Positions 17,174 through 25,364 of a stretch of DNA of 64,000 nucleotides are shown piece by piece. Below the pieces are notes generated by a model. That model saw nothing but the letters and a program-made list of their open reading frames with translations. It searched no databases and was not told where the DNA came from. The DNA is from Mesorhizobium tianshanense (GTDB lineage Bacteria > Pseudomonadota > Alphaproteobacteria > Rhizobiales > Rhizobiaceae). The stretch's first letter is position 1; each line of letters starts with the position of its first letter. Made by a program: the position numbers and the translations under genes. The stretch is from positions 1 through 64,000 of the forward strand of contig NZ_VLKT01000038.1 in the NCBI RefSeq assembly GCF_007830515.1, in the 5' to 3' direction.

Positions 17174-18460
17174 TTGACGAACAAGGTCGACGTCCTTGAT
17201 GCCGTCGTAGTCGGTGCCGGTTGGGCAGGGCTTGGCGTCAGCCACGCACTGAAACAACGAGGCCTCAGTCATCAGGTATTGGAACGAGGCCGCGTCGGCG
17301 AGACGTGGCGCACCCAGCGGTGGGACGCCTTCCGGATGAACACGCCAAACGTGCAAACCGTCATGCCCGGAGACAGCTATGACGGCACGGATCCCGACGG
17401 TGTTTTGACCCGCGATGCCTTTGTTGCTCTTTTGGAGGACTTCGCTGAGCGGAATAGGCTTCCAGTCGAGCGAGACTGCCCGGTGACCGAACTTACTGCC
17501 GGACCGGAAAACGGAGTGTACCAACTGACCACCTCGCGCGGCATGCTTGCTGCGCGGAATGTGGTAGTCGCTAGTGGCAACCTGAATATTCCACGGCGTC
17601 CGCCCTGGGCGGCGGCATTGCCGCCCGGTCTTCAGCAGATAGACGCTTCCGGCTACCGCAGCGCAGCCGATCTAAAAAAAGGGGCGGTGTTGGTTGTGGG
17701 GAGCGGCCAATCGGGCTGTCAGATAGCTGAAGACCTGGCGGAGGCAGGGCGAACCGTTTTTCTTTCAACAAGCCGGACCGGCCGCCTCCCGAGGCGTTAT
17801 CGCGGACGAGACATCATGATCTGGCTGGTCCAGAGTGGGTTTCTCGATGTGCGGCGGGAGCAGATCATTCAAATGGCGGGCCGCATTCCGGCCAGGGGTG
17901 TGCTTGGCTCGACGTGTACCATAAGTCTTCAGTCCCTCAGCGCTCAAGGCATCGTTCTGCTTGGTCGGATGACGGGAGTCGAAAAAGGGCTCCAACTCGC
18001 TTTCGCCGACGATGTTGAGGACCATCTCCGCTTCGCGGACGACGCGTCCGCTAACGTTAAGCGACAAATCGACGAGTTTATCGCCCGCGCCGAGCTAGAT
18101 GCTCCTGCGGCTGAGCCCGATCCTGCGGAGATCGTCGCTCCAAGCCTGCCGAACCCACCGATACGCACGCTTGATCCCGCCGCAAGCGGCATTACGACGG
18201 TGATTTGGTGCGCCGGCTTTCGAGGAGACTTCGGTTGGATGCGGCTTCCTGGAGTGCTCGACGCTGAGGGACAACCGTTGCAGGAGGACGGCGTCACGGT
18301 CCTACCCGGCATATATTTCGCCGGAGTGGACTTTGGCTCGACTCGCAAATCAGGAATAATATTGGCGATCGCCGAAGAGGCTCCACGCCTCGCTGAACAT
18401 ATCATCGGACGTTCAACAGGTGCAGGTCGTGCGATGCCTGCCGTCAGATCATTGCCTTAA
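17174..18460 (+). CDS. FAD-dependent NAD(P)H oxidoreductase (flavin monooxygenase-like)
   Basis: 428 residues, starting at TTG 17174 with GGAGAG 8 bases upstream. Motifs: the FAD-binding GAGWAGLGVSHAL at the N-terminus, WDAFRMNTPN, the second dinucleotide motif VVGSGQSGCQIAEDL near residue 175, and a C-terminal GIYFAGVDFG. The layout matches two-dinucleotide-binding-domain flavoproteins such as FMOs and the MSMEG_0569-like oxidoreductases. The exact FMO fingerprint is not obvious, so the substrate is open. It stands alone, convergent with the SRAP operon. Confidence 0.8.
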   Translation: MTNKVDVLDAVVVGAGWAGLGVSHALKQRGLSHQVLERGRVGETWRTQRWDAFRMNTPNVQTVMPGDSYDGTDPDGVLTRDAFVALLEDFAERNRLPVERDCPVTELTAGPENGVYQLTTSRGMLAARNVVVASGNLNIPRRPPWAAALPPGLQQIDASGYRSAADLKKGAVLVVGSGQSGCQIAEDLAEAGRTVFLSTSRTGRLPRRYRGRDIMIWLVQSGFLDVRREQIIQMAGRIPARGVLGSTCTISLQSLSAQGIVLLGRMTGVEKGLQLAFADDVEDHLRFADDASANVKRQIDEFIARAELDAPAAEPDPAEIVAPSLPNPPIRTLDPAASGITTVIWCAGFRGDFGWMRLPGVLDAEGQPLQEDGVTVLPGIYFAGVDFGSTRKSGIILAIAEEAPRLAEHIIGRSTGAGRAMPAVRSLP

Positions 18461-18498
18461 CCTTGCCGTACCAGCTGCCAGGCAGACGCGGCGTACAT

Positions 18499-19056
18499 CT
18501 AATCACGATCCATGCGTGATATCGCCTTCTCGTGGATAGGCGCGATAAGGGCGTTCGGCTTCGTGGTCATGAAGCCATAGACCTCATGATCGCCAGGGCC
18601 TTCCTTGACCTTGCGCACCCCATGCCAGCGTGTCCACAGGCCGGCGAAGAAGAATAGCGGCCGGTCCTCGCCGAGCGCGAACCAATAGTTCCGCTGAATG
18701 CCGCCCGTTTCGGGGTCTTTGTCGCCGGCCGTTGGGCTGGGCTCGGCGAAACTCGTCACGGGGACAACACAGCGATGCTCGACGCCGACGTACTGCTGCC
18801 AGTGGCCATATTGAGGGTTGCGGATGTTCGTGGTGCCGGAGTCCGCATTACCCCTGACCCGCTCCAGCGGAGTCGGCATGCCCCACCGCAGACTAGCCAG
18901 TTCGCGCGCACCGTCGGGCGCATTGCGCACCACCGGGGCGAATTGGTTGGGATAGATGTCGATCGAGGGCTCCAGGTTGCCGACGACATCCCGCAAAGCG
19001 CGAGTCCACTGGCGGATGGCTTCCTGGCTGGTGGTGATGTTGTAGAGATTGCACAT
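18499..19056 (-). CDS. SRAP/YedK-like abasic-site DNA-protein crosslink protein, C-terminally shortened
   Basis: 185 residues against about 220 in the family. The catalytic Cys2 (MCNLYN) that links to abasic sites is present, as are the Asn in TNIRNP, the Glu in TSFAEPS and the His in PIHEKA. After IHEKA the expected MPVIL strand and last helices are replaced by ISRMDRD and a stop, so roughly 35 residues are lost. Last gene of a three-gene operon with a LexA box, which fits a DNA-damage role. It may be impaired or a pseudogene; the active residues themselves survive. Confidence 0.8.
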   Translation of the reverse strand: MCNLYNITTSQEAIRQWTRALRDVVGNLEPSIDIYPNQFAPVVRNAPDGARELASLRWGMPTPLERVRGNADSGTTNIRNPQYGHWQQYVGVEHRCVVPVTSFAEPSPTAGDKDPETGGIQRNYWFALGEDRPLFFFAGLWTRWHGVRKVKEGPGDHEVYGFMTTKPNALIAPIHEKAISRMDRD

Positions 19057-19065
19057 GCCGTTGCC

Positions 19066-19437
19066 TCAGTTGCGCAGGATCTCGGGGACGCTCAGCGGCC
19101 CGAGATCGAGAATTCTCTTGTACACGCCCGTCCGGCGCCAGACTCCACATGCGTTGCCATTTTCCCGATCGCGCTTGGGATCGAACATCACGCCTCCGAA
19201 GTGGTCAAGGAACACTTGTGCGGACGCCTCATCGGCGAAGCAGTAGAGCCGCCAGCTTTCATAGCTGTGGTCTGGCCATATCGCCTGTACTTGCCTTCTC
19301 ATTGGGCTCAACCCACGCTCTTTGCAAAATTCGCGGATCAACGCGAAGCTGTGTCCGGTGCATAGGTCATCAGGCAGCGCGACCTGGTGCGGCCATTCGC
19401 GATCGATCCTGGCAGGCGACGGGCCACGGCTGCGCAT
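19066..19437 (-). CDS. Conserved hypothetical protein in an SOS-boxed operon
   Basis: 123 residues, no domain I can name. The sequence WPHQVALPDDLC, LIREFCKERGLSP and WPDHSYESWRLYCFADEASA is well formed and resembles uncharacterised rhizobial proteins. It sits 3 bases after the upstream gene and 9 bases before the SRAP gene, so it is co-transcribed. No TM segments or signal. A role in damage response is inferred from position only. Confidence 0.7.
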   Translation of the reverse strand: MRSRGPSPARIDREWPHQVALPDDLCTGHSFALIREFCKERGLSPMRRQVQAIWPDHSYESWRLYCFADEASAQVFLDHFGGVMFDPKRDRENGNACGVWRRTGVYKRILDLGPLSVPEILRN

Positions 19438-19440
19438 CGA

Positions 19441-20025
19441 TCAGCGCGAGGTTGGTTTCTCGGTCGCCTTCTCAAGCGCGTCGATGGCATCGAGCACAGC
19501 TTTCCGCTTCGGCTCGATTGGCTCGTCAGGGTAGAAGCCGGAGTGAGCAAACCTCGTATAAGCGACAGTCACATCCGATACGAGATCCCGAGCATTTTCG
19601 AGTTCTTCAGCAACCCGGTACGCCAAAATTAAAAGTTTGTTGCTTGCGTGGCCGTGGCCATCTTTGGCTTCGACGATGGCACGAAGCTTTGCCAAAGCCG
19701 TGTCCCGATCCGCAAGCTGCGCCTCGGGGTCGATCAGCAACTCTAATTCAACCGCTACGGGCTTTTTGTCAGCTGGCCAGTCCGCGCAACACGCTCCAAG
19801 GGCCGCTTGGTGAGCATCACCCCAGACGGAGTTGGCTTCGAACACGGCGTCCGACGGTGTGCGGTCTTCAGGAAAGCCATCGATATCCCAGCCCTCAAGT
19901 TCAAATGCAGCGCCAGCGGCTTGCTCGGCCGTTAACCCAGCGCGATCAAGCACAGCCTTCGCAGCATCAACGCCACGCTTCATTTCCTCCGCTGATGCTC
20001 CCCTGAGTTTCAAAAGCAGGTCCAT
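19441..20025 (-). CDS. Hypothetical protein, first gene of the SOS-boxed operon
   Basis: 194 residues, soluble and acidic, with alanine-rich helices (SAEEMKRGVDAAKAVLDRAG and YRVAEELENARDLVSDV). No domain recognised. The start lies 31 bases downstream of the LexA box, so it would be the leading gene of an operon ending with SRAP. Codon use is like the neighbours. Confidence 0.7.
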   Translation of the reverse strand: MDLLLKLRGASAEEMKRGVDAAKAVLDRAGLTAEQAAGAAFELEGWDIDGFPEDRTPSDAVFEANSVWGDAHQAALGACCADWPADKKPVAVELELLIDPEAQLADRDTALAKLRAIVEAKDGHGHASNKLLILAYRVAEELENARDLVSDVTVAYTRFAHSGFYPDEPIEPKRKAVLDAIDALEKATEKPTSR

Positions 20026-20056
20026 GACTGCCTCCTGCGGCTATCTCGCCTCTAGT

Positions 20057-20071
20057 GAACAAAATGAGAAC
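20057..20071 (-). promoter_or_regulatory. Alphaproteobacterial LexA (SOS) box
   Basis: Minus strand reads GTTC-TCATTTT-GTTC, an exact match to the direct-repeat GTTC-N7-GTTC operator of alphaproteobacterial LexA. It lies 31 bases upstream of the operon starting at 20025 and about 70 bases upstream of the divergent gene at 20143, so LexA could control both directions. Confidence 0.75.
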
Positions 20072-20142
20072 AAATTTGTCAAGACCGTCTTGACTGGCGA
20101 GGAATATGTTCCTTATTCAGATGCATCTGAGCAGGAAGGGCT

Positions 20143-20352
20143 ATGGGAAAGCGCCGCAACGCGCCGGCCGGCGAAGCTATGTCTGAATTGGAACTGGTTG
20201 CCCAGCAGGCCATAGCTGCGGCAGGTGGCGATGCCGTGATTGCCCTGCTGAACGTGCTCGTTCGGAATGCCGAACTCGAGCGCGAGCTTGCCTTGTCGCG
20301 GGCAGCAGTCTCGAATGGCTTTTCTCGTGGCTGGCACAAGGCGCGACCCTAG
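20143..20352 (+). CDS. Small hypothetical protein, divergent from the SOS box
   Basis: 69 residues; RBS GGAAGGG about 5 bases upstream. Sequence MSELELVAQQAIAAAGGDAV followed by a hydrophobic helix (VIALLNVLV) and a basic tail. Not recognised. It is 2 bases before the next gene, so the two form a pair. Confidence 0.55.
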   Translation: MGKRRNAPAGEAMSELELVAQQAIAAAGGDAVIALLNVLVRNAELERELALSRAAVSNGFSRGWHKARP

Positions 20353-20354
20353 CC

Positions 20355-20816
20355 ATGGCAAACACGGCGGAAGACAATTTCCGGATCGAGGTTTGGGACC
20401 GAGAGGAGAAGGCGCTTGTCGAGACGATTTGTCGGTCGCCGGACTCATTTATCAGCCAAGCGGCATGGCAAACCGCCATCCGGCGTCGACCGGGCATGCT
20501 CCTGATCCACTACAACAGCCGGCATGTAATGGAGAAGATCACCACGCCCGGCGAGCCGACAGTGCCGCCGCAGACCATAGTGGAGGGCAGCATACATGCC
20601 GGGTTGGACGTATCCCTAGGCGATCTCCGCGAATGGCACACGTTACGCGCCTGGTGCAGAAATTGCTCGCACCATGCTGAGGTAAAGGCGCCGGCCCTCA
20701 TCAGACGGTACGGCAAGGACGCGCTGTTCAGCACGGTCGAGAGGGCGCTGCTCTGTACGAGTTGCGACAGGGGCGGGCCGGTTCGGCTGGAGATTCACAA
20801 GCTGCCGAGGAATTGA
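20355..20816 (+). CDS. Hypothetical protein with two CxxC zinc-ribbon-like pairs
   Basis: 153 residues. The C-terminal half has WCRNCSHHAEV and, 38 residues later, LCTSCDRGG: two Cys pairs that could bind one zinc. The N-terminal half (DNFRIEVWDREEKALVETIC) is not recognised. Paired with the small gene at 20143 and possibly SOS-regulated. A nucleic-acid-binding role would fit but is inference. Confidence 0.65.
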   Translation: MANTAEDNFRIEVWDREEKALVETICRSPDSFISQAAWQTAIRRRPGMLLIHYNSRHVMEKITTPGEPTVPPQTIVEGSIHAGLDVSLGDLREWHTLRAWCRNCSHHAEVKAPALIRRYGKDALFSTVERALLCTSCDRGGPVRLEIHKLPRN

Positions 20817-20820
20817 AAGG

Positions 20821-20933
20821 ATGGGAAAGATGCAGGACCTCATCGATTTCCTACAAACCAACTCGGCCCTGGTGCTGCTAATCCAGTCGCCTTTGCTTCG
20901 TTTATCATTGCCTATTTAATTAGCTCGTCCTAA
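20821..20933 (+). pseudogene. Frameshifted small membrane peptide gene
   Basis: ATG 20821 opens MQDLIDFLQTNSALVL, then the frame runs into a different ending. Adding one base near 20879 would continue it as A-N-P-V-A-F-A-S-F-I-I-A-Y-L-I-S-S-S to the TAA at 20931. The restored product is a single-TM peptide of about 37 residues, of a type often seen in rhizobia. The reading is short and tentative. Confidence 0.35.
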
Positions 20934-21277
20934 AAAGGATCATTGGGGGATAGCTAAATGCCTACCCTAACCGCCGCTGGACTTTGGACTCCGGTACCTA
21001 CCTCGCTGCCGCATCCAGTCGGCTTAGGCATGTCGGCGATGCTCGGGCCAAAATTTACCGACGGAATACGATTACCGTCAGGTTTGGCGCAGGTATCGTT
21101 GGGCGGGGGAACCTGTGCCCTCGGGCTCGTTACCGAGATCGTATTCTACATATTTGCCTGGCGAAACCCGAACCGCGTGCGCGAGAATTTGCCGACCGGA
21201 CAGTCCGGATTACCGGCACCGTAAGCCGATGGCGCAGTAGTGCCTATCGGCCCGGGCCATTGCTCAGGAGGATCGTT
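20934..21277. other. Leader region of the TPR gene, no convincing gene
   Basis: A plus-strand frame at 20958-21224 (88 codons) has no recognisable domain. The TPR gene frame is also open upstream of its real start, which makes this look longer than it is. The region probably holds the promoter of the TPR gene. Confidence 0.3.
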
Positions 21278-22897
21278 ATGCGACATTCTTTCGTAGCCAT
21301 AAGCGGAACCTGTCTGGTCGCCCTTACTGCCGCCAACCTCGGGTCGGGGATTCCCGCCGCAGCCGACGATGTCCATGCCACCGGCGACCGGCTAGGGACT
21401 GTCAACTTCTCCATCAGTTGCGATGCCGCCGCGCAAGAGGGCTTCACCCGCAGCATGGCGCTCTATCATTCCTTTGCCTGGTCCCAGGCGATGGAGGCAT
21501 TCAAGGCCGTTTCCGATGCCGACCCGAACTGTGGCATGGCTCACTGGGGTCGTGCCATGGTAATGCTCGATAATCCCTTCCTCTGGCCAGGAAGTCTGAC
21601 GCCGGAGAAGCTCGGCGATATAGCCGTTGCCCTGGAGGATGCTCGCGAAGCCGGCTTGCACGATGCTCGCGAGGAAGCTTACGTCGCCGCGCTGGAGGCA
21701 TTCGTGCGCGATCGCGACACGCTCGACCACCGGGCGCGGGTCCGCTTGTTTGAAGATGCAATGGGCGAAGTTGCCGCCGCTAACCCCGAAGACACAGAGG
21801 CTTCAATCCTCCACGCACTGATCACATCGGCCAACTTCGACCCGACCGACCAGACCTATTCCAATCAGATGCGCGCGGCTAAGATCCTTGAGCCGCTTTT
21901 CGCCAAGCACCCCGACCACCCCGGTGTGGCTCACTACCTGATCCACACCTACGATTATCCGCCGCTTGCTGAACAAGGCCTGAAGGCCGCAAGCAGCTAC
22001 GCGAAAATCGCGCCAGACGCTACGCATGCCCTGCATATGCCGTCGCACATCTTCACCCGCGTCGGTCAGTGGCAGGCTTCAATCGACTCGAACCGTGAGT
22101 CGGCGAAAGTGGACGGCGGCAAAAGTCTCAACACCCACCATGCCTACGACTACAAGGTCTACGCGCACCTGCAACTTGCTCAGGATGGCGCGGCTAAGGA
22201 GGCGATGAATGAAGCCTTCGCCGCCAACCAGGTCGATCATTTCGCCACAGCATTTGCCTACGCTGCGATGCCAGCCCGTGTCTCGCTTGAGCGGGGTGAC
22301 TGGGCGGGTGCGAAGGACCTGGACCTCAAGCCCGCCGCCGGAGACTACCCGTGGGAGAAATACCCGCATGCCGAGGCGATCAACGCCTTCGCGCGGGGCG
22401 TCGGTGCGGCCCGCTCTGGCGACGCCGAGGCGGCGAGGGAGCAGCAGGCGCGGCTGGAGAAGCTGCGAGACGCGACCGGCCCCGACTACTGGGTTGAGCA
22501 GGTCAATATTCAGGCCGACATCGTCGGTGCCCTCGCGCTATGCGCCGAGGACCCCGCCCAGGGTTGCATCGATGCCTTGAGCAAGGCCGCCGCGCGCGAG
22601 GATGCTACCCAGAAGCATGTGGTGACGCCGGGGCCGATCTTGCCTGCGCGCGAAATCTTGGCCGATATCCTGCTCGAGCAGGACCGCGCCGAAAAGGCGC
22701 TCATCGAGTACGAGGCCGTCCTTGGCAAAGAGCCGAACCGCTATCGCGCGCTGGCCGGGGCAATCGAGGCCGCCGTGAAGGCAAACAACATGGAGAAAGC
22801 CCGCTCGCACGCGAAGCATCTCATGGAGCAGGCTGCGGCAACTGACTCGGAGCGTTCCTCACTGGAGCTCGCCCGGCGCATCGTCTCCGCCCAATAG
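21278..22897 (+). CDS. Exported tetratricopeptide-repeat protein
   Basis: 539 residues from ATG 21278, fixed by a strong AGGAGGA RBS. A signal peptide (VALTAANLGSGIPAAADD) predicts periplasmic location. The body is helical repeats: YHSFAWSQAMEAFKAVSDAD, DPNCGMAHWGRAM, HAYDYKVYAHLQLAQDGAA and a C-terminal RAEKALIEYEAVLGKEPNRY repeat. The conserved AHWGRAM and MPSHIFTRVGQW are shared by a widespread family of uncharacterised bacterial TPR proteins. Function unknown; a periplasmic scaffold is the simplest idea. Monocistronic. Confidence 0.85.
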   Translation: MRHSFVAISGTCLVALTAANLGSGIPAAADDVHATGDRLGTVNFSISCDAAAQEGFTRSMALYHSFAWSQAMEAFKAVSDADPNCGMAHWGRAMVMLDNPFLWPGSLTPEKLGDIAVALEDAREAGLHDAREEAYVAALEAFVRDRDTLDHRARVRLFEDAMGEVAAANPEDTEASILHALITSANFDPTDQTYSNQMRAAKILEPLFAKHPDHPGVAHYLIHTYDYPPLAEQGLKAASSYAKIAPDATHALHMPSHIFTRVGQWQASIDSNRESAKVDGGKSLNTHHAYDYKVYAHLQLAQDGAAKEAMNEAFAANQVDHFATAFAYAAMPARVSLERGDWAGAKDLDLKPAAGDYPWEKYPHAEAINAFARGVGAARSGDAEAAREQQARLEKLRDATGPDYWVEQVNIQADIVGALALCAEDPAQGCIDALSKAAAREDATQKHVVTPGPILPAREILADILLEQDRAEKALIEYEAVLGKEPNRYRALAGAIEAAVKANNMEKARSHAKHLMEQAAATDSERSSLELARRIVSAQ

Positions 22898-23246
22898 ACT
22901 GAGCCGACGGGCGGTACGAACTCGGCGCTAAACACTGCGGGCATGATCGCTTTGCACTGGCATGACAATTGTGCGGCTTGCGGCTGCGAGGCAATATCGG
23001 CAGCGCGATGATGGGGAAGGTTACGAGCCGTTCGGATGTCGCGGAAGGCCGAGGAAGGGCGCGGTTCCCAGCCTTTCGGCTTTGAGCGGTTGCCGGGCCC
23101 GCATAGCGACAATGAGGTCAAACATGCGGCCACAAAACTTGCAGCCTAAGTGACGTGGTTCTCCGCTCCAATCACGCAGTGCCAAACAGCCCGATCGGTT
23201 CTCTGCCAGTTATTCCATGGTTGATCCAACGAGGAGACACGCAAAG
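22898..23246. other. Intergenic stretch with no gene seen
   Basis: Short frames only on both strands. Nothing resembling an RNA gene or repeat was noticed. The last bases carry the RBS (GAGGAG) of the DUF1330 pseudogene. Confidence 0.3.
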
Positions 23247-23560
23247 ATGACCAAAGGCTATTGGGTCGCGTTTGCCGACGTATCCGACCCCGAAGGCTAT
23301 AAGGCTTACGTTGCCGAAAATGCGAAGGCGTTCGCAAACACGGTGCGCGTTTCCTAACGCGCGGTGGGCAGAGGGAAAGCGCAGAGGGTAGTCCCAGATC
23401 CCGTGTCGTCGTCATCGAGTTTCCGACTTATGACGCAGCGATTGAGTGCTATCGCTCGCCCGAATATGCGCAAGCAAAGGTCCTGCGCGAGGGCCAGGCG
23501 ATTTTCGATTTGGCAATTGTCACCGGGTACGACGGGCCTCAGCCTGGAGAGACAGACTGA
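23247..23560 (+). pseudogene. DUF1330 protein gene broken by a one-base deletion
   Basis: From ATG 23247 the frame reads GYWVAFADVSDPEGYKAYV, the N-terminal strand and helix of DUF1330 (dimeric alpha/beta barrel), then hits a stop at 23355. In another frame it continues as GARFLTRGGQ, then RVVVIEFPTYDAAIECYRSP and AIVTGYDG, the rest of the same domain, to TGA 23560. One base is missing near 23342. The restored protein would be about 104 residues, normal for the family. The good RBS suggests a recent event or a sequencing error. Confidence 0.75.
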
Positions 23561-23677
23561 CTGCCAACCGCACCTAAACGATAGAAGCGTCCTCGATCCG
23601 CGATTTCAACTCCTCAGCCGGCGGTGCCGGATCGAGCCAAGTACAACCATCCCGCTCTAACTCTCTTGGGGGTTCTC

Positions 23678-24151
23678 ATGGAAAATCACGAGCCGTTTCT
23701 GCGCGAGGCGATTGCGCTCTCGAAATCCGCGATGGCAAACGGCGACGAACCGTTTGGCTCGGTATTGGTAAGGGAGGACAAAGTCATCCTGCGCGCCGAA
23801 AACAGCGTCTTCACCGGCCACGATATGACGAACCACGCCGAGATGAACTTGGTTAAGCTGGCGGCACAGCACTATGACCCTGCATTTCTCGCCGACTGCA
23901 CGCTCTACACCAGCACTGAGCCGTGCGCGATGTGCTCCGGGGCGATTTACTGGTCGGGTATCGGGCGTATGGTGTTTGCGTGCTCCGAAACGCGGCTTGG
24001 CGAGATCGCTGGGATCGGGTTGAATGTGCCGAGCCGAGCGGTGCTGCAAACCGGCGCGCGCGTTGTCATTGTGGTTGGGCCGACCAACCTCGAAGATGAA
24101 GCCGCCGAAGTACATCAGGAATTTTGGCCGAAGCATCTGGGCAAGGCTTAG
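23678..24151 (+). CDS. Nucleoside deaminase (cytidine/deoxycytidylate or guanine deaminase-like)
   Basis: 157 residues from ATG 23678. The zinc site of the deaminase fold is complete: NHAEMNLV (HAE) and STEPCAMCSGAIYW (PCxxC). The stretch CSETRLGEIAG and the C-terminal VHQEFWPKHL suggest a guanine-deaminase or small-molecule nucleoside deaminase rather than TadA. It would act in the cytoplasm on free purine or related bases. It stands alone upstream of DUF924. Confidence 0.85.
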   Translation: MENHEPFLREAIALSKSAMANGDEPFGSVLVREDKVILRAENSVFTGHDMTNHAEMNLVKLAAQHYDPAFLADCTLYTSTEPCAMCSGAIYWSGIGRMVFACSETRLGEIAGIGLNVPSRAVLQTGARVVIVVGPTNLEDEAAEVHQEFWPKHLGKA

Positions 24152-24435
24152 GGCGTCGCTTGAGGAACGTGTGACTAAGCGTCACTTGCGGATATTGCAC
24201 GTCCCAACCGCCGTCGAGCTTTACTGTCGCAACTCGCGCGCGTGCCAGTGGAGCAGATTCTCCGACATCACAGCCTCCGTCGCCTTCGGTGGTAGCGAGT
24301 GTGTGACCGACAGTGAAATGGCGTCGATCCTCGCGATCCCAGAGGCGCACCGGGGCCGTCTGTGTGGCGGCTGTCGTGGTGCAGATCTTTGCTGTAAAGT
24401 ATCCTGGTACGTGTGGGGGATCTGGGAGTGCAAAA

Positions 24436-25143
24436 ATGCAGTCGCTGGATTGGGCGTCCGCTGAACCGGACACAGTACTAAACTTCTGGTTTCCGACTGA
24501 CGGACATGAAACCGACTTTGACACGCATAGCGCTTTCTGGAAGTGGCGGATGCGTGGCGGGGCCGACGTTGCGATCCGCGAGCGCTACTCGAACCTGACG
24601 GAAGCTGCCGCAAAGGGTCAACTCGACCATTGGGTCGAAACGCCGCGTGGCCGGCTCGCTCTCGTCATTGCGCTTGATCAGTTTTCCCGTTCGGTCTGGC
24701 GCGGGACGCCGGCGGCTTTCGCACAGGACATCAAAGCTACGAGGCTGGTTCTCGATGGGCTTAAGAACGGACATTACGACGCCCTGCCTCATGTCTGGGA
24801 AAAGGCGTTTTGCCTGATCGCCAATGCGCATTGCGAAGGACCGGATCACCTTGAGCGCATGGAGCGCAGCTTGTCGTTGGCAAAGGCGTTGGTTGAAACG
24901 GCACCCGAGCACCTTCGTGTGAGTTACCGCGTTGTAGAAGACCAAAACCGGCTGGCTCGCGACGTCGTCGCCAAGTTTGGGCGGCACCCCCACCGAAATG
25001 CTGTTCTGGGACGCGTCTCAACTCTCGCGGAAGAGGCCTACATCGCCGCCGGGGAGTTTCCGCACGAGCGTAAAATTCCGCCGACCAAGGAAGGAATTGA
25101 ACAAATGCTCGCGAAGAGAGCGCCGGGCCAATTCCGTCGTTAA
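24436..25143 (+). CDS. DUF924 family protein
   Basis: 235 residues from ATG 24436 with a GGGAG RBS. The family signature is clear: VLNFWFPT at the N-terminus, VIALDQFSRSVWRGTPAAFA (the LDQFPRNI-type motif) in the middle, and a HRNAVLGR-type His motif near the C-terminus. The protein is helical and cytoplasmic, with unknown function in the literature. Codon use matches the neighbours. Confidence 0.88.
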   Translation: MQSLDWASAEPDTVLNFWFPTDGHETDFDTHSAFWKWRMRGGADVAIRERYSNLTEAAAKGQLDHWVETPRGRLALVIALDQFSRSVWRGTPAAFAQDIKATRLVLDGLKNGHYDALPHVWEKAFCLIANAHCEGPDHLERMERSLSLAKALVETAPEHLRVSYRVVEDQNRLARDVVAKFGRHPHRNAVLGRVSTLAEEAYIAAGEFPHERKIPPTKEGIEQMLAKRAPGQFRR

Positions 25144-25154
25144 TCCCCTCTATA

Positions 25155-25336
25155 AAAGCCTGGCTGGTTGGCTTGAGCACGTTGCGGATATTGGAAACCT
25201 GCCACTGCCTACCGGGGGCTGTGCGGATGCCACGGTTGTTCAGCGTCGTTGCAATGGCCCTGAGGCTCGTTGAGCCGGAATTCGTATCGACCGGATCACT
25301 GGCAATACACTCGCCGCAAACTGGTTGGCTTTGCAT
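25155..25336 (-). pseudogene. Serine recombinase (resolvase family) C-terminal fragment
   Basis: The minus frame reads SLRAIATTLNNRGIRTAPG, RQWQVSNIRNVLK, which is the recombinase-domain helix-turn-helix ending of large and small serine recombinases (LN-RGI-T-GG-W--S-V-N-L pattern). Neither a catalytic N-terminal domain nor a start is present. It is a remnant of a mobile element next to mucR. Confidence 0.6.
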
Positions 25337-25364
25337 AGGTCCGCTTGCCTGAGGCAGGGTCTTC

